Below are positions 17,031 to 25,828 of a DNA stretch of 64,000 bases, piece after piece. The position numbers and the translations under genes were made by a program. The notes under the pieces were generated by a model that was not told the DNA's origin, searched no databases, and saw only the letters and a program-made list of their open reading frames with translations. Source of the DNA: Burkholderia cepacia (GTDB taxonomy: Bacteria > Pseudomonadota > Gammaproteobacteria > Burkholderiales > Burkholderiaceae); assembly GCF_001718835.1 (NCBI RefSeq), contig NZ_CP013443.1, positions 2,852,001 to 2,916,000 on the forward strand, given 5' to 3'. Positions within the stretch are counted from its first letter, which is position 1; every line of letters starts with the position of its first letter.

Positions 17031-17807
17031 ATGAAGAAGGCCGCCCTGTGCGCCGCCCTCGCCCTCGTGGCGGGCAGCGCCTTCGCGAAGGAGTGGAAGA
17101 CCGTGCGGATCGGCGTCGACGCCAGCTACCCGCCGTTCGAGTCGACCGCGCCGAGCGGCGAGATCGTCGGGTTCGACGTCGATCTCACCAAGGAAATCTG
17201 CAAGCGGATCAACGTGAAATGCGTGTGGGTGGCGCAGGATCTCGACGGGATCATCCCGGCGCTGAAGGCGAAGAAGTTCGACGTCATCGTGTCGTCGCTA
17301 ACCGTCACGGACAAGCGCCGCGAGCAGATCGACTTCTCCGACAAGGTATACGACGCGCCGGCGCGGATGATCGCGAAGGCCGGCTCGCCGCTGCTGCCGA
17401 CGATCGCCTCGCTGAAGGGCAAGCGCGTGGGCGTCGAGCAGGGCTCGACGCAGGAAACCTACGCGAAGGCGTACTGGGAGCCGCAGGGCGTGACGATCAT
17501 TCCTTACCAGAACCAGGACCAGGTCTACGCCGATCTCGGCTCCGGCCGCCTCGACGCGACGCTGCAGGACGAGCTGCAAGCCGACTACGGCTTCCTGCGC
17601 ACGCCGCGCGGCAAGGGCTTCGCGTTCGCCGGGCCGGAAGTGAAGGATCCGAAGACGATCGGCGACGGCACCGCGATCGGCCTGCGCAAGGAAGATACGG
17701 ATCTGAAGCTCAAGATCAACAAGGCGCTGGCCGACATGCACAAGGACGGCACGTACGACCGGCTGTCGCACAAGTATTTCGCGTTCAGCGTCTATTCGGC
17801 CCGCTGA
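17031..17807 (+). CDS. periplasmic basic amino acid-binding protein (HisJ/ArgT type)
   Basis: This 258-residue solute-binding protein of family 3 has a signal peptide (residues 1-19, ending SAFA) and the typical start of the mature domain VRIGVDASYPPFES. The sequence GFDVDLTKEICKRINVKCVWVAQDLDGIIPALKAKKFDVI follows, and the motif TVTDKRREQIDFSDKVY lies in lobe 1. It should capture arginine, lysine, ornithine or histidine in the periplasm and deliver it to the HisQMP membrane complex encoded directly downstream. The order binding protein-Q-M-P matches the Salmonella histidine operon. The ribosome binding site AAAGGA lies six bases before the ATG. Confidence 0.94.
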   Translation: MKKAALCAALALVAGSAFAKEWKTVRIGVDASYPPFESTAPSGEIVGFDVDLTKEICKRINVKCVWVAQDLDGIIPALKAKKFDVIVSSLTVTDKRREQIDFSDKVYDAPARMIAKAGSPLLPTIASLKGKRVGVEQGSTQETYAKAYWEPQGVTIIPYQNQDQVYADLGSGRLDATLQDELQADYGFLRTPRGKGFAFAGPEVKDPKTIGDGTAIGLRKEDTDLKLKINKALADMHKDGTYDRLSHKYFAFSVYSAR

Positions 17808-18014
17808 GCGCCGGGTATGGATGCGGGGCGCGCCCCGCGTTCGCGCAGTACAGGCAGTCGACCACGCGCCGCCCGCCCCCTCGCCCGCCGCCCACCGCGG
17901 CAGGCAGGTCCGGCGCCCTCGCCGGGCGGACGGTCATGATACGCACGGGGCGTTCCGCGCAACATGCGGAGCGCGTCTTTCGCGGCGCACCCGGTGCGCC
18001 GTCAAGGACCACAT

Positions 18015-18704
18015 ATGTTTCTACAAGGTTACGGCCCGCTGATCCTCGCTGGCACCTGGCAAACCGTCAAGCTGGCGGTGCTTTCGCTTGCGCTGTCGTT
18101 CCTGCTGGGGCTGCTCGGCGCGGGCGCGAAGCTGTCGCGCAACCGCTTCACGAACGGCGTCGGCACCGTCTACACCACGCTGATCCGCGGCGTGCCCGAC
18201 CTCGTGCTGATGCTGCTGCTGTTCTACAGCCTGCAGATCTGGCTGAACATGGCGACCGACGCGCTCGGCTGGGACCAGATCGACATCGATCCGTTCCTCG
18301 CCGGCGTGCTCGTGCTCGGCTTCATCTACGGCGCGTACTTCACCGAGACCTTCCGCGGTGCGTTCCTGTCGGTGCCGCGCGGCCAGCTCGAGGCCGGCAG
18401 CGCGTACGGGATGACCAACTGGCAGGTGTTCACGCGGATCATGTTCCCGCAGATGATGCGCTTCGCGCTGCCGGGCATCGGCAACAACTGGCAGGTGCTC
18501 GTGAAGTCGACCGCGCTCGTGTCGATCATCGGCCTGGCCGATGTCGTGAAGGCATCGCAGGACGCCGGCAAGGGCACGCTGCGGTTCTTCTTCTTCACGC
18601 TGATCGCGGGCGCCGTCTACCTCGCGATCACGACGATCTCGAACTTCGTGCTGATGTGGCTCGAAAAGCGCTACTCGACCGGCGTCCGCAAGGCTGACCT
18701 ATGA
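18015..18704 (+). CDS. hisQ: amino acid ABC transporter permease HisQ
   Basis: The 229-residue inner membrane permease has about five hydrophobic helices and the conserved cytoplasmic EAA loop LEAGSAYGMTNWQVFTRIMFPQMMRFALPG. It pairs with HisM to form the pore for the upstream binding protein. The ATG at 18015 (AAGGA nine bases upstream) gives the standard N-terminus MFLQGYGPLI. A gap of 207 GC-rich bases separates it from the binding protein gene, which may contain a site that lets the binding protein be made in excess. Confidence 0.92.
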   Translation: MFLQGYGPLILAGTWQTVKLAVLSLALSFLLGLLGAGAKLSRNRFTNGVGTVYTTLIRGVPDLVLMLLLFYSLQIWLNMATDALGWDQIDIDPFLAGVLVLGFIYGAYFTETFRGAFLSVPRGQLEAGSAYGMTNWQVFTRIMFPQMMRFALPGIGNNWQVLVKSTALVSIIGLADVVKASQDAGKGTLRFFFFTLIAGAVYLAITTISNFVLMWLEKRYSTGVRKADL

Positions 18705-19414
18705 TCGACCTCATCCAAGAATACTGGCGCAACTACCTCTACACCGACGGCTACCGCATCACCGGCGTCGCGATCACGCTGTGGCTGCTGGTCGTGTCGA
18801 TCGGCCTCGGCTTCTGCCTGTCGGTGCCGCTCGCGGTCGCGCGCGTGTCGAAGAAGAAGTGGCTGTCGGGCGCCGTGTGGCTCTACACGTACGTGTTCCG
18901 CGGCACGCCGCTCTACGTGCAGCTGCTGCTCTGCTACACGGGCCTCTACAGCCTGCAGGCCGTGCGCGGCACGCCGATGCTCGACGCGTTCTTCCGCGAC
19001 GGCATGCACTGCACGCTGCTCGCGTTCACGCTGAACACCTGCGCGTACACCACCGAGATCTTCGCGGGCGCGATCAAGGCGACGTCGTACGGCGAGATCG
19101 AAGCCGCGCGCGCCTACGGGATGTCCACATTCACGATGTATCGCCGGGTGATCCTGCCGTCGGCGCTGCGCCGCGCGCTGCCGCTGTACAGCAACGAGGT
19201 GATCCTGATGCTGCACGCGACGACGGTCGCGTTCACGGCGACCGTGCCGGACATCCTGAAGATCGCCCGCGACGTGAACTCGGCGACCTACATGTCGTTC
19301 CATGCGTTCGGCATTGCCGCCCTGCTCTACCTCGTGATCTCGTTCACGCTCGTGTGGCTGTTCCGCCAGGCCGAGCGTCGCTGGCTCGCGTATCTGCGCC
19401 CGCAAGGCAAGTAA
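18701..19414 (+). CDS. hisM: amino acid ABC transporter permease HisM
   Basis: The 237-residue permease has about five transmembrane segments and the EAA loop IEAARAYGMSTFTMYRRVILPSALRRALPL. Its start codon overlaps the hisQ stop by four bases (ATGA), so the two subunits are made in equal amounts. It forms the heterodimeric membrane channel with HisQ. Confidence 0.92.
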   Translation: MIDLIQEYWRNYLYTDGYRITGVAITLWLLVVSIGLGFCLSVPLAVARVSKKKWLSGAVWLYTYVFRGTPLYVQLLLCYTGLYSLQAVRGTPMLDAFFRDGMHCTLLAFTLNTCAYTTEIFAGAIKATSYGEIEAARAYGMSTFTMYRRVILPSALRRALPLYSNEVILMLHATTVAFTATVPDILKIARDVNSATYMSFHAFGIAALLYLVISFTLVWLFRQAERRWLAYLRPQGK

Positions 19415-19432
19415 GTTTTCGCAGGACTATTG

Positions 19433-20212
19433 ATGAATTCCCAGACTCAGAAGCTTTTCGTCGACGATCTGCACAAGCGGTACGGCGACAACGAGGTGCT
19501 CAAGGGCGTGTCGCTGAAGGCGAACTCGGGCGACGTGATCAGCGTGATCGGCTCGTCCGGCTCCGGCAAGAGCACGATGCTCCGCTGCATCAACTTCCTG
19601 GAGCAGCCGAATGCGGGCCGCATCTTCGTCGACGGCGAGGAAGTACGCACCGCGCTCGACAAGACGGGCGCGCTGCGCGCGGCCGATACGAAGCAGCTGC
19701 AGCGCGTGCGCACCAAGCTGTCGATGGTGTTCCAGCACTTCAACCTCTGGTCGCACATGAACGTGATCGAGAACGTGATGGAAGCGCCCGTGAACGTGCT
19801 GAAGCTCGGCAAGCGCGAAGCCGAGGAGCGCGCGCGCGCGTATCTCGAGAAAGTCGGCCTCGCACCGCGCGTCGAGAAGCAGTATCCGTCGCATCTTTCC
19901 GGCGGCCAGCAGCAGCGTGTCGCCATTGCGCGCGCGCTGGCGATGCATCCGGACGTGATGCTGTTCGACGAGCCGACGTCGGCGCTCGACCCGGAACTCG
20001 TCGGCGAAGTGCTGAAGGTGATGCAGAAGCTCGCCGAGGAAGGCCGCACGATGATCGTCGTCACGCACGAGATGGGCTTCGCGCGCAACGTGTCGAACCA
20101 CGTGATGTTCCTGCACCAGGGCCGCGTCGAGGAAGAAGGCGTGCCGTCCGAGGTGTTTGCCAACCCGAAGAGCGAACGCCTGCGCGGGTTCCTGTCGGGC
20201 AGCCTCAAGTAA
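19433..20212 (+). CDS. hisP: amino acid ABC transporter ATPase HisP
   Basis: The 259-residue ATPase has Walker A GSSGSGKST, Q-loop VFQHFNLWSHM, ABC signature LSGGQQQRVAIARAL, Walker B VMLFDEPTSALDPE and the switch histidine in VVTHEMGFA. These are the sequence marks of the polar amino acid uptake family. It binds the cytoplasmic face of HisQ-HisM and powers import. ATG 19433 is preferred over the TTG three bases earlier because AGGA at 19423 is then correctly spaced. It is the last gene of the operon. Confidence 0.93.
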   Translation: MNSQTQKLFVDDLHKRYGDNEVLKGVSLKANSGDVISVIGSSGSGKSTMLRCINFLEQPNAGRIFVDGEEVRTALDKTGALRAADTKQLQRVRTKLSMVFQHFNLWSHMNVIENVMEAPVNVLKLGKREAEERARAYLEKVGLAPRVEKQYPSHLSGGQQQRVAIARALAMHPDVMLFDEPTSALDPELVGEVLKVMQKLAEEGRTMIVVTHEMGFARNVSNHVMFLHQGRVEEEGVPSEVFANPKSERLRGFLSGSLK

Positions 20213-20280
20213 GCCCGAATCCGCTTCGATGCCCCGACGCCGGGCGCCCCGCGGTTCGCCGCGCGGCGCCCGGCTGCGTT

Positions 20281-20310
20281 TACGTGCGCTTACGTGCGCT
20301 TACTTGCGTT
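20281..20310. repeat. three tandem 10-bp units at the end of the acetyltransferase gene
   Basis: TACGTGCGCT occurs twice in direct succession, followed by the diverged copy TACTTGCGTT, just outside the stop codon of the minus-strand GNAT gene. Confidence 0.6.
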
Positions 20311-20822
20311 TATGCGCAGCCCGACGGCGCGGCGTCCACGGGCGCCGCATCGGCGAACGCGCGCAGTTCGTCGCCCGCGAGCCGGTAACGCACCCATTCG
20401 CTCTGCGGCGCCGCGCCGACGCTCTCGTAGAAGCGGATCGCCGGCTCGTTCCAGTCGAGCACGCTCCATTCGAAACGCCCGCAACCCGACTCGACCGCGA
20501 TCCGCGCGAGCGCCTTCAGCAGCCGCAGCCCGGCGCCCGCGCCGCGAAAACGCGGCGACACGTACAGGTCCTCGAGATACAGCCCCTGCCGGGCGAGCCA
20601 CGTCGAATACGAGAAGAAATACACGGCGAAGCCGGCCGGCTCGCCGTCGACCTCGCAGATCAGCGCGCGCGCCGGCGATCCGTCGCCGAACAGGCTGCGC
20701 TCGAGCGACGCGACGGTCGCGACCACCTGGTCTTCGGCTTTCTCGTAGATCGCCAGCTCGGTAATGAAACGCAGGATCTGCGGCACGTCGGCGACGGTGG
20801 CGGAACGAATGTCGATTTGCAC
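20310..20822 (-). CDS. GNAT acetyltransferase, spermidine/spermine N-acetyltransferase-like
   Basis: The 170-residue protein has the GNAT acetyl-CoA loop RFRGAGAGLRLL (about residues 92-103). Its layout follows SSAT-type enzymes: IRSATVADVPQILRFITELAIYEKAEDQV at the start, YFFSYSTWLARQGLYLEDLYV before the CoA loop, and WNEPAIRFYESVGA after it. It probably acetylates a polyamine, thialysine or a related amine in the cytoplasm. The start codon is GTG at 20822 with GGGGAGG upstream. It faces the hisP gene tail to tail and is divergent from the LysR gene, which could regulate it. Confidence 0.87.
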   Translation of the reverse strand: MQIDIRSATVADVPQILRFITELAIYEKAEDQVVATVASLERSLFGDGSPARALICEVDGEPAGFAVYFFSYSTWLARQGLYLEDLYVSPRFRGAGAGLRLLKALARIAVESGCGRFEWSVLDWNEPAIRFYESVGAAPQSEWVRYRLAGDELRAFADAAPVDAAPSGCA

Positions 20823-20952
20823 GGTAAAGGCCCTCCCCGGCCGGCATGCAGCAAACGGCGGCGCCGCGCACGCGCGCTGGCGCCGATGAAGACGTCATGC
20901 TACGTTCGCCGAGCCACTGCAGGAAGTGCAGGTTTTTCATCCCGACCTGAAC

Positions 20953-21897
20953 ATGATGCATCCTGACCTGCGCCGTCTCGACCTGAACCTGCTGCTCGTG
21001 TTCGACGCGCTGTACCGCCACCGGTCCGTCGCCGCGGCCGCGCACGAGCTCGCATTGAGCCCGTCCGCGCTGAGCCACGCGCTCGCGCGGCTGCGCGACG
21101 CGATCGGCGATGCCCTGTTCGTGCGCCTCGGCAACGAGATGCAGCCGACCGTGCGCGCCGACGACATCGCCACCTGGGCCGGCGACGCGCTCGACGCGAT
21201 GTCGAAGGGGCTCGCCCGCGCGCGCCGCTTCGATCCCGCGCAAAGCGACCGCACGTTCGTGTTCGCGGCGACCGACTACACGGCATTCGCCGTGCTGCCG
21301 GCGTTTCTCGCGCGCATCCAGCATGTCGCGCCGCAATTGCGCTTCCGGGTCGTCCACTCGGACCGCAAGATCTCGACCGACAAGCTCGCGGCCGGCCGCA
21401 TCGATTTCGCGCTCGGCTACCACGAGGAATCGGCGGCCGACGCGCCGGGCATCGAGGACTTCGACTGGTTCTCCGACGACTACGTCGTCATCGCGAGCGA
21501 GCGCCATCCGCAGGTCCGGCGCCGCCTCACGCTCGACCGGTACCTGGCGGCACGCCACGTGGTCGTCACGCCGTGGAACGAGTCGCGCGGCGTCGTCGAC
21601 CACGTGCTCGACCGGCTCGGCCTCGCGCGGCAAGTCGCCGTGCAGTTGCCGACGGTGCTGGCCGCACCGTTCGTGATCGCGGAATCCGCGCTGCTGATGA
21701 CCGTGCCGAGCCGCGCCGCGCAGGCACTGCGGCACGCGGCGCCGATCCGCATCTTTCCGGCACCGTTCGAGATCCCGCGCTACACCGTGAAGGTCTACTC
21801 GCACGCGAAGCATGCGCGCACCGATGCGCATCGCTGGATTCGCGCGCAGTTGCTCGACGCGCGGCCGGACAGCGCGGGCGTCGCAGGCATCGGATAA
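20953..21897 (+). CDS. LysR-family transcriptional regulator
   Basis: The 314-residue protein has an N-terminal winged helix with LysR features (LDLNLLLVFDALYRHRSVAAAAHELALSPSALSHALARLRDAIGDALFVRLGNEMQPT). The substrate-binding domain is of periplasmic-protein type. It lies head to head with the acetyltransferase gene and upstream of a porin gene on the same strand, so either may be its target. The inducer is unknown. Two adjacent ATG codons at 20953 and 20956 fit the family N-terminus. A GTG at 20926 would add nine residues but lacks proper spacing. Confidence 0.9.
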   Translation: MMHPDLRRLDLNLLLVFDALYRHRSVAAAAHELALSPSALSHALARLRDAIGDALFVRLGNEMQPTVRADDIATWAGDALDAMSKGLARARRFDPAQSDRTFVFAATDYTAFAVLPAFLARIQHVAPQLRFRVVHSDRKISTDKLAAGRIDFALGYHEESAADAPGIEDFDWFSDDYVVIASERHPQVRRRLTLDRYLAARHVVVTPWNESRGVVDHVLDRLGLARQVAVQLPTVLAAPFVIAESALLMTVPSRAAQALRHAAPIRIFPAPFEIPRYTVKVYSHAKHARTDAHRWIRAQLLDARPDSAGVAGIG

Positions 21898-22389
21898 GCG
21901 TGCCGATCATTACGAATTACTTACCAATTTGGCGCATCGCGCGCTTACGTCTCCGTTTCTCCTGCGTCAATAGTGGCAATCCTTGACGCAACTTCCCGAA
22001 AACCGTGTCTCCCTTGCCGCACAAGGCGTTGCCGGCGATTCGCCGGCGCGCGCCACGGTGTCGCGCGCCGTGTTGCATGGCAAATTGGCGACAGGTGTTA
22101 GTCAAACAACGATTTCCATCGCCACAAAATTGTATTTTTGCTAAATTAGTAACCAAAGTAGCAAAACGAAGTTCGTGAAATGTAGTTTAGCTTCACGACA
22201 CTACAAGGAGACCCCGCAGGCCGACCCGGCTGCGCGGGACCGCTCAACGGCCACCCGTCTGTTCGCCCGCGTGCTGCGCCCGCCCGGCTTCGCATGAGGT
22301 CTCCGTAGTTGCCCGCTTTTGCCCGGCGCTCGCGCTCCGGGCATCTCGTGCAGTCTGGGTTGACTTTTTGACAGGGTATGGAGGAGATG
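21898..22389. promoter_or_regulatory. long leader/promoter region of the porin gene
   Basis: No gene is present in about 490 bases. The middle part, around 22090-22200, is AT-rich and could hold the porin promoter, leaving a long untranslated leader. An 8-bp inverted repeat TGCGTCAA (21964-21971) and TTGACGCA (21984-21991) lies near the LysR end. A GC-rich hairpin TGCCCGG/CCGGGCA (about 22319-22343) precedes the start without a T run. Confidence 0.5.
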
Positions 22390-23502
22390 ATGAAGAAAGC
22401 TTTGGTCGCGGCCGCGCTGATGGCTGCTGGGGTGGTGACGGCGCACGCGCAGAGCAGCGTCACGCTGTATGGTCGCCTGGATGCCGGCCTCGAGTACATC
22501 AATGGCATCGGCAACGGAAACGGCGGCACGACAAGCCGCTGGCGCGCGGAAAGCGGCGACTGGGGCACGAGCCTCTGGGGCTTGAAGGGCACCGAGGACA
22601 TCGGCGGCGGCAACAAGGTGGTCTTCCAGCTGGAAGGCAGCTTCGACACGATGAGCGGCGCGGGCCCGGGCGGCGGCGGCCTCTGGAATCGCTGGGCGAC
22701 CATCGGTATCGCGAACAATACGTACGGTACGCTGCTGTTGGGTCGTGAACTCGCAATCGCCAACGGCGTGTGGGACTTCGACCCGTTCGGCCAGTCGGCC
22801 TGGTCGACGGCATCGCTGGTGCGCGGCCGCAACTGGAACAAGACCAGCAACAACGTGTCGTACCAGTCGCCGCAGTTCTACGGCCTCGACTTCTACGGCC
22901 AGTACGCGCTGTCGAACGCGACGAACTGGAACGGCAACGGCACGACCGGCCAGGGCCGCAGCGTCGGCGGCCAGGTGACCTACACCACGTCACTGTTCCA
23001 GTTGCGCGGCATCTACGACGAAACGCGCAACCCGCAGAACGGCAAGCTCGACGACGTGTTCAACTACTCGCGTGAATACTTCGCGGGCGTGAACGTGTTC
23101 CTCGGCCAGTTCAAGGTTCAGGCCGCTTACCAGGCCTCGCGCGCCGATTCGGACGCTGCCAATCCGTTGAACAACGGGATTACGTCGACCCAGCAGGTCT
23201 GGGGCGGCGTGACGTGGCAGGCCACGCCGGCGGCGGCGCTGATCGCGGCCGTGTATCACGTGAACGCGAACCACGGCGGCGGCAATGCGAACATCTACAC
23301 GGTCGGCGGCTCGTACAACATCTCCAAGCGCACGCTGTTCGACCTGCAGGTCGCGACGGTGCGCAACAGCAAGAACGCCAACTTCGGACTTGAGGCGAAC
23401 GCGGCCGGCCCCGGCGGCCCGACCAAGACCGGCTATAACGACAACCCGACCCCTGGCCACAGCCAGACCGGCGTCTACGCCGGCATCCAGCACCTGTTCT
23501 GA
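22390..23502 (+). CDS. Gram-negative porin (Porin_4/OmpC-like trimeric type)
   Basis: This 370-residue outer membrane protein has a signal peptide (residues 1-20, ending AHAQ) followed at once by the burkholderial porin start SSVTLYGRLDAGLEYI. WGLKGTEDIGGGNKVVFQLEG and an alternating beta-strand pattern follow, and it ends in the terminal phenylalanine (GVYAGIQHLF) required for Bam-dependent assembly. It should form a 16-stranded general diffusion pore. GGAGG at 22380-22384 best supports the ATG at 22390. Upstream ATGs at 22378 and 22387 are in frame. A strong terminator follows at 23563. Confidence 0.95.
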   Translation: MKKALVAAALMAAGVVTAHAQSSVTLYGRLDAGLEYINGIGNGNGGTTSRWRAESGDWGTSLWGLKGTEDIGGGNKVVFQLEGSFDTMSGAGPGGGGLWNRWATIGIANNTYGTLLLGRELAIANGVWDFDPFGQSAWSTASLVRGRNWNKTSNNVSYQSPQFYGLDFYGQYALSNATNWNGNGTTGQGRSVGGQVTYTTSLFQLRGIYDETRNPQNGKLDDVFNYSREYFAGVNVFLGQFKVQAAYQASRADSDAANPLNNGITSTQQVWGGVTWQATPAAALIAAVYHVNANHGGGNANIYTVGGSYNISKRTLFDLQVATVRNSKNANFGLEANAAGPGGPTKTGYNDNPTPGHSQTGVYAGIQHLF

Positions 23503-23562
23503 TCAGGCGCCGTCAAAGAACGATTCGGCAACACTTTCCACGCTGCTGCGAGAGGCGCGTAT

Positions 23563-23600
23563 CGGTGCGGTACCCAACCGGGTATCCGCACCGTTTTTTA
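23563..23600 (+). terminator. Rho-independent terminator of the porin gene
   Basis: CGGTGCGG-TACCC pairs with GGGTA-CCGCACCG across a four-base loop and is followed by TTTTTTA. Confidence 0.9.
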
Positions 23601-23628
23601 TTGGCGCGGGCGATCGACGCCGGCGGCG

Positions 23629-23967
23629 TCAGACGGCCGCTTCGTTCTCTTCGCCGGTACGGATGCGGATCACGCGCTCGACATCCGACACGAAGATCTT
23701 GCCGTCGCCGATCTTGCCGGTGCGCGCCGCGCCGATCACCGCGTCGATCACCTGGTCGACCTGCGCTTCCGCGACGACGACCTCGATCTTCATCTTCGGC
23801 AGGAAGTCGACGACGTATTCGGCGCCGCGATACAGCTCGGTATGCCCCTTCTGGCGGCCGAAGCCCTTCACTTCCGTCACGGTCAGGCCCGTGAGACCCA
23901 CTTCGGCGAGCGCTTCGCGGACTTCGTCCAGCTTGAACGGCTTGATGATGGCTGTGATGCGTTTCAT
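23629..23967 (-). CDS. glnB: nitrogen regulatory protein P-II
   Basis: The 112-residue trimeric signal protein has all P-II landmarks: MKRITAIIKPFKLDEVREAL, the T-loop GRQKGHTELYRGAEYVVDFLPK with the uridylylated Tyr at residue 51, and the C-terminal KIFVSDVERVIRIRTGE. It senses 2-oxoglutarate, ATP/ADP and glutamine (through GlnD) and controls glutamine synthetase adenylylation, NtrB and other targets. The location just downstream of nadE matches the betaproteobacterial glnB locus rather than a glnK-amtB pair, which is why I choose glnB. The start is the ATG at 23967, which gives the family N-terminus. Confidence 0.95.
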   Translation of the reverse strand: MKRITAIIKPFKLDEVREALAEVGLTGLTVTEVKGFGRQKGHTELYRGAEYVVDFLPKMKIEVVVAEAQVDQVIDAVIGAARTGKIGDGKIFVSDVERVIRIRTGEENEAAV

Positions 23968-24032
23968 GGTGGTTGTCCCCCAATGCTCGTTTGGATGAAA
24001 AGACGTGAGCCCGATTCTACGCCGCGCGCGGC

Positions 24033-25754
24033 TCAATCGAGGCGCTCGGCGAAGCGCGACGTGATCGGGTAGCGCCAGTCGCGCCCGAATGCGCGATGCG
24101 TGACGCGAATGCCGATCGGCGCCTGGCGGCGCTTGTATTCGTTGATCTTGATGAGCCGCGTCACGCGCTCGACGTCCGCCTGCGCATAACCGGCCGCGAC
24201 GATCCCGGCGAGCGGCCGATCCTCTTCCATGTACATCCGCATGATCGCGTCGAGCACGTCGTACGGCGGCAGGCTGTCCTGGTCGGTCTGGTTCTCGCGC
24301 AGCTCCGCCGACGGCGCGCGCGTGAGGATCCGCTCCGGAATGATGTCGCGCGTCGCGTATTCGGCCGCCGCGTTGCGGTAATGGCAGAGCCGGTACACGA
24401 GCGTCTTCGCGATGTCCTTGATCACCGCGAAGCCGCCGGCCATGTCGCCGTACAGCGTGCAGTAGCCGACCGCCATCTCGCTCTTGTTGCCGGTCGTCAG
24501 CACGATCGAGCCGAACTTGTTCGACAGCGCCATCAGCAGCGTGCCGCGGATGCGCGCCTGGATGTTCTCCTCCGTCGCATCTTCCGCGCGGCCCGCGAAT
24601 TCGCCCGCGAGCGATGCGCGGAATGCGTCGAACATCGGCGCGATCGCGATCTCGTCATAGCGCACGCCGACGCGCCGCGCCATCTCCGCCGCGTCGGTGG
24701 TCGAGATGTCGGCCGTGAAGCGCGACGGCATCATCACCGCGCGCACGCGCTCGGGCCCGAGCGCATCGCACGCGACCGCGAGCACCAGCGCCGAATCGAC
24801 ACCGCCCGACAGCCCGATCAGCGCGCCCGGAAAGCCGTTCTTGCCGATGTAGTCGCGCACGCCGGTCACGAGCGCGCGGTAGACCTGCGCGTCGGTCGAC
24901 AGCTCGGGCGCGATCGTGCCCGGCAGCGGCCGCGCGCCGTCGAATTCGACGATCGCGTGCCCTTCGTCGAACTGCGGCATCCTCGCGACAAGCGCGCCCT
25001 GCGCGTCGAGCACGAACGAACCGCCGTCGAACACGAGTTCGTCCTGCCCGCCGACGAGGTTCACGTACACCATCGGCAGCCCGGTTTCGCGAATCCGCGC
25101 ACGCAGGATGTCGACGCGCACCGCTTCCTTGTTCATGTGGTACGGCGAGCCGTTCGGGATCAGCAGCACCTGCGCGCCGGCCGCCTTCGCGATCTGCGCG
25201 GCCGATGCATGCCACGCATCCTCGCAGATGATCACGCCGTACTTCACGCCGTTCAGCTCGAACACGAGCGGCTCGGCGTCCGTCGCGAAGTAGCGCTTCT
25301 CGTCGAACACCTCGGTATTGGGCAGATCCTGCTTGCGGTAGGTACCGACGATCTTGCCGCCGACGATCAGCGATACCGCGTTGTAGGTATCGGTCGGCGG
25401 CACGCCGCGCTCGATCGGGCGGTTTGCATTACCATCGACGGCTGGCGCGTGCGGATCGCCGCCCGGCGCGCCTTCGCCTGCAACGCGCACCGGATGGCCG
25501 ACCAGTACCGCGAGCCCGTCGAACGCCTTCAAGGCGCCGGCGAGCGCTTCGAGCGCAGCGGCGGCGGCCGCATAGAACGCTGGCCGCAGCAGCAGGTCTT
25601 CCGGCGGATAGCCGGACAGCGCGAGTTCGGGTGCGACCATCAGCTGCGCACCATCGTTGTGCGCGGCGCGCGCGGCCGCGACGATCCGCGCGACGTTGCC
25701 GGCGAAATCGCCGACGGTGACGTTGATCTGGGCGAGAGCGAGTCGGGTTTTCAT
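24033..25754 (-). CDS. nadE: glutamine-dependent NAD+ synthetase
   Basis: The 573-residue enzyme makes NAD+ from deamido-NAD+, ATP and glutamine, the last step of NAD synthesis. The N-terminal glutaminase/nitrilase domain contains the Glu in APELALSGYPPEDLL, the Lys in YRKQDLPN and the catalytic Cys in GVIICEDAWH (about residue 173). The C-terminal synthetase domain has the PP-loop GLSGGVDSALVLA (about residue 310) and LTTGNKSEMAVGYCTLYGDMAGG. The start at 25754 gives MKTRLALAQINVTVGDF. It probably shares a transcript with glnB, 65 bases downstream. Confidence 0.96.
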   Translation of the reverse strand: MKTRLALAQINVTVGDFAGNVARIVAAARAAHNDGAQLMVAPELALSGYPPEDLLLRPAFYAAAAAALEALAGALKAFDGLAVLVGHPVRVAGEGAPGGDPHAPAVDGNANRPIERGVPPTDTYNAVSLIVGGKIVGTYRKQDLPNTEVFDEKRYFATDAEPLVFELNGVKYGVIICEDAWHASAAQIAKAAGAQVLLIPNGSPYHMNKEAVRVDILRARIRETGLPMVYVNLVGGQDELVFDGGSFVLDAQGALVARMPQFDEGHAIVEFDGARPLPGTIAPELSTDAQVYRALVTGVRDYIGKNGFPGALIGLSGGVDSALVLAVACDALGPERVRAVMMPSRFTADISTTDAAEMARRVGVRYDEIAIAPMFDAFRASLAGEFAGRAEDATEENIQARIRGTLLMALSNKFGSIVLTTGNKSEMAVGYCTLYGDMAGGFAVIKDIAKTLVYRLCHYRNAAAEYATRDIIPERILTRAPSAELRENQTDQDSLPPYDVLDAIMRMYMEEDRPLAGIVAAGYAQADVERVTRLIKINEYKRRQAPIGIRVTHRAFGRDWRYPITSRFAERLD

Positions 25755-25828
25755 GGCGGGATCGGCGCAGCCCGGCGGCGCGCCCTGAACGGCTGACGAA
25801 ATCGTCCCGGTGCGGGCCGCGCAGGCCC

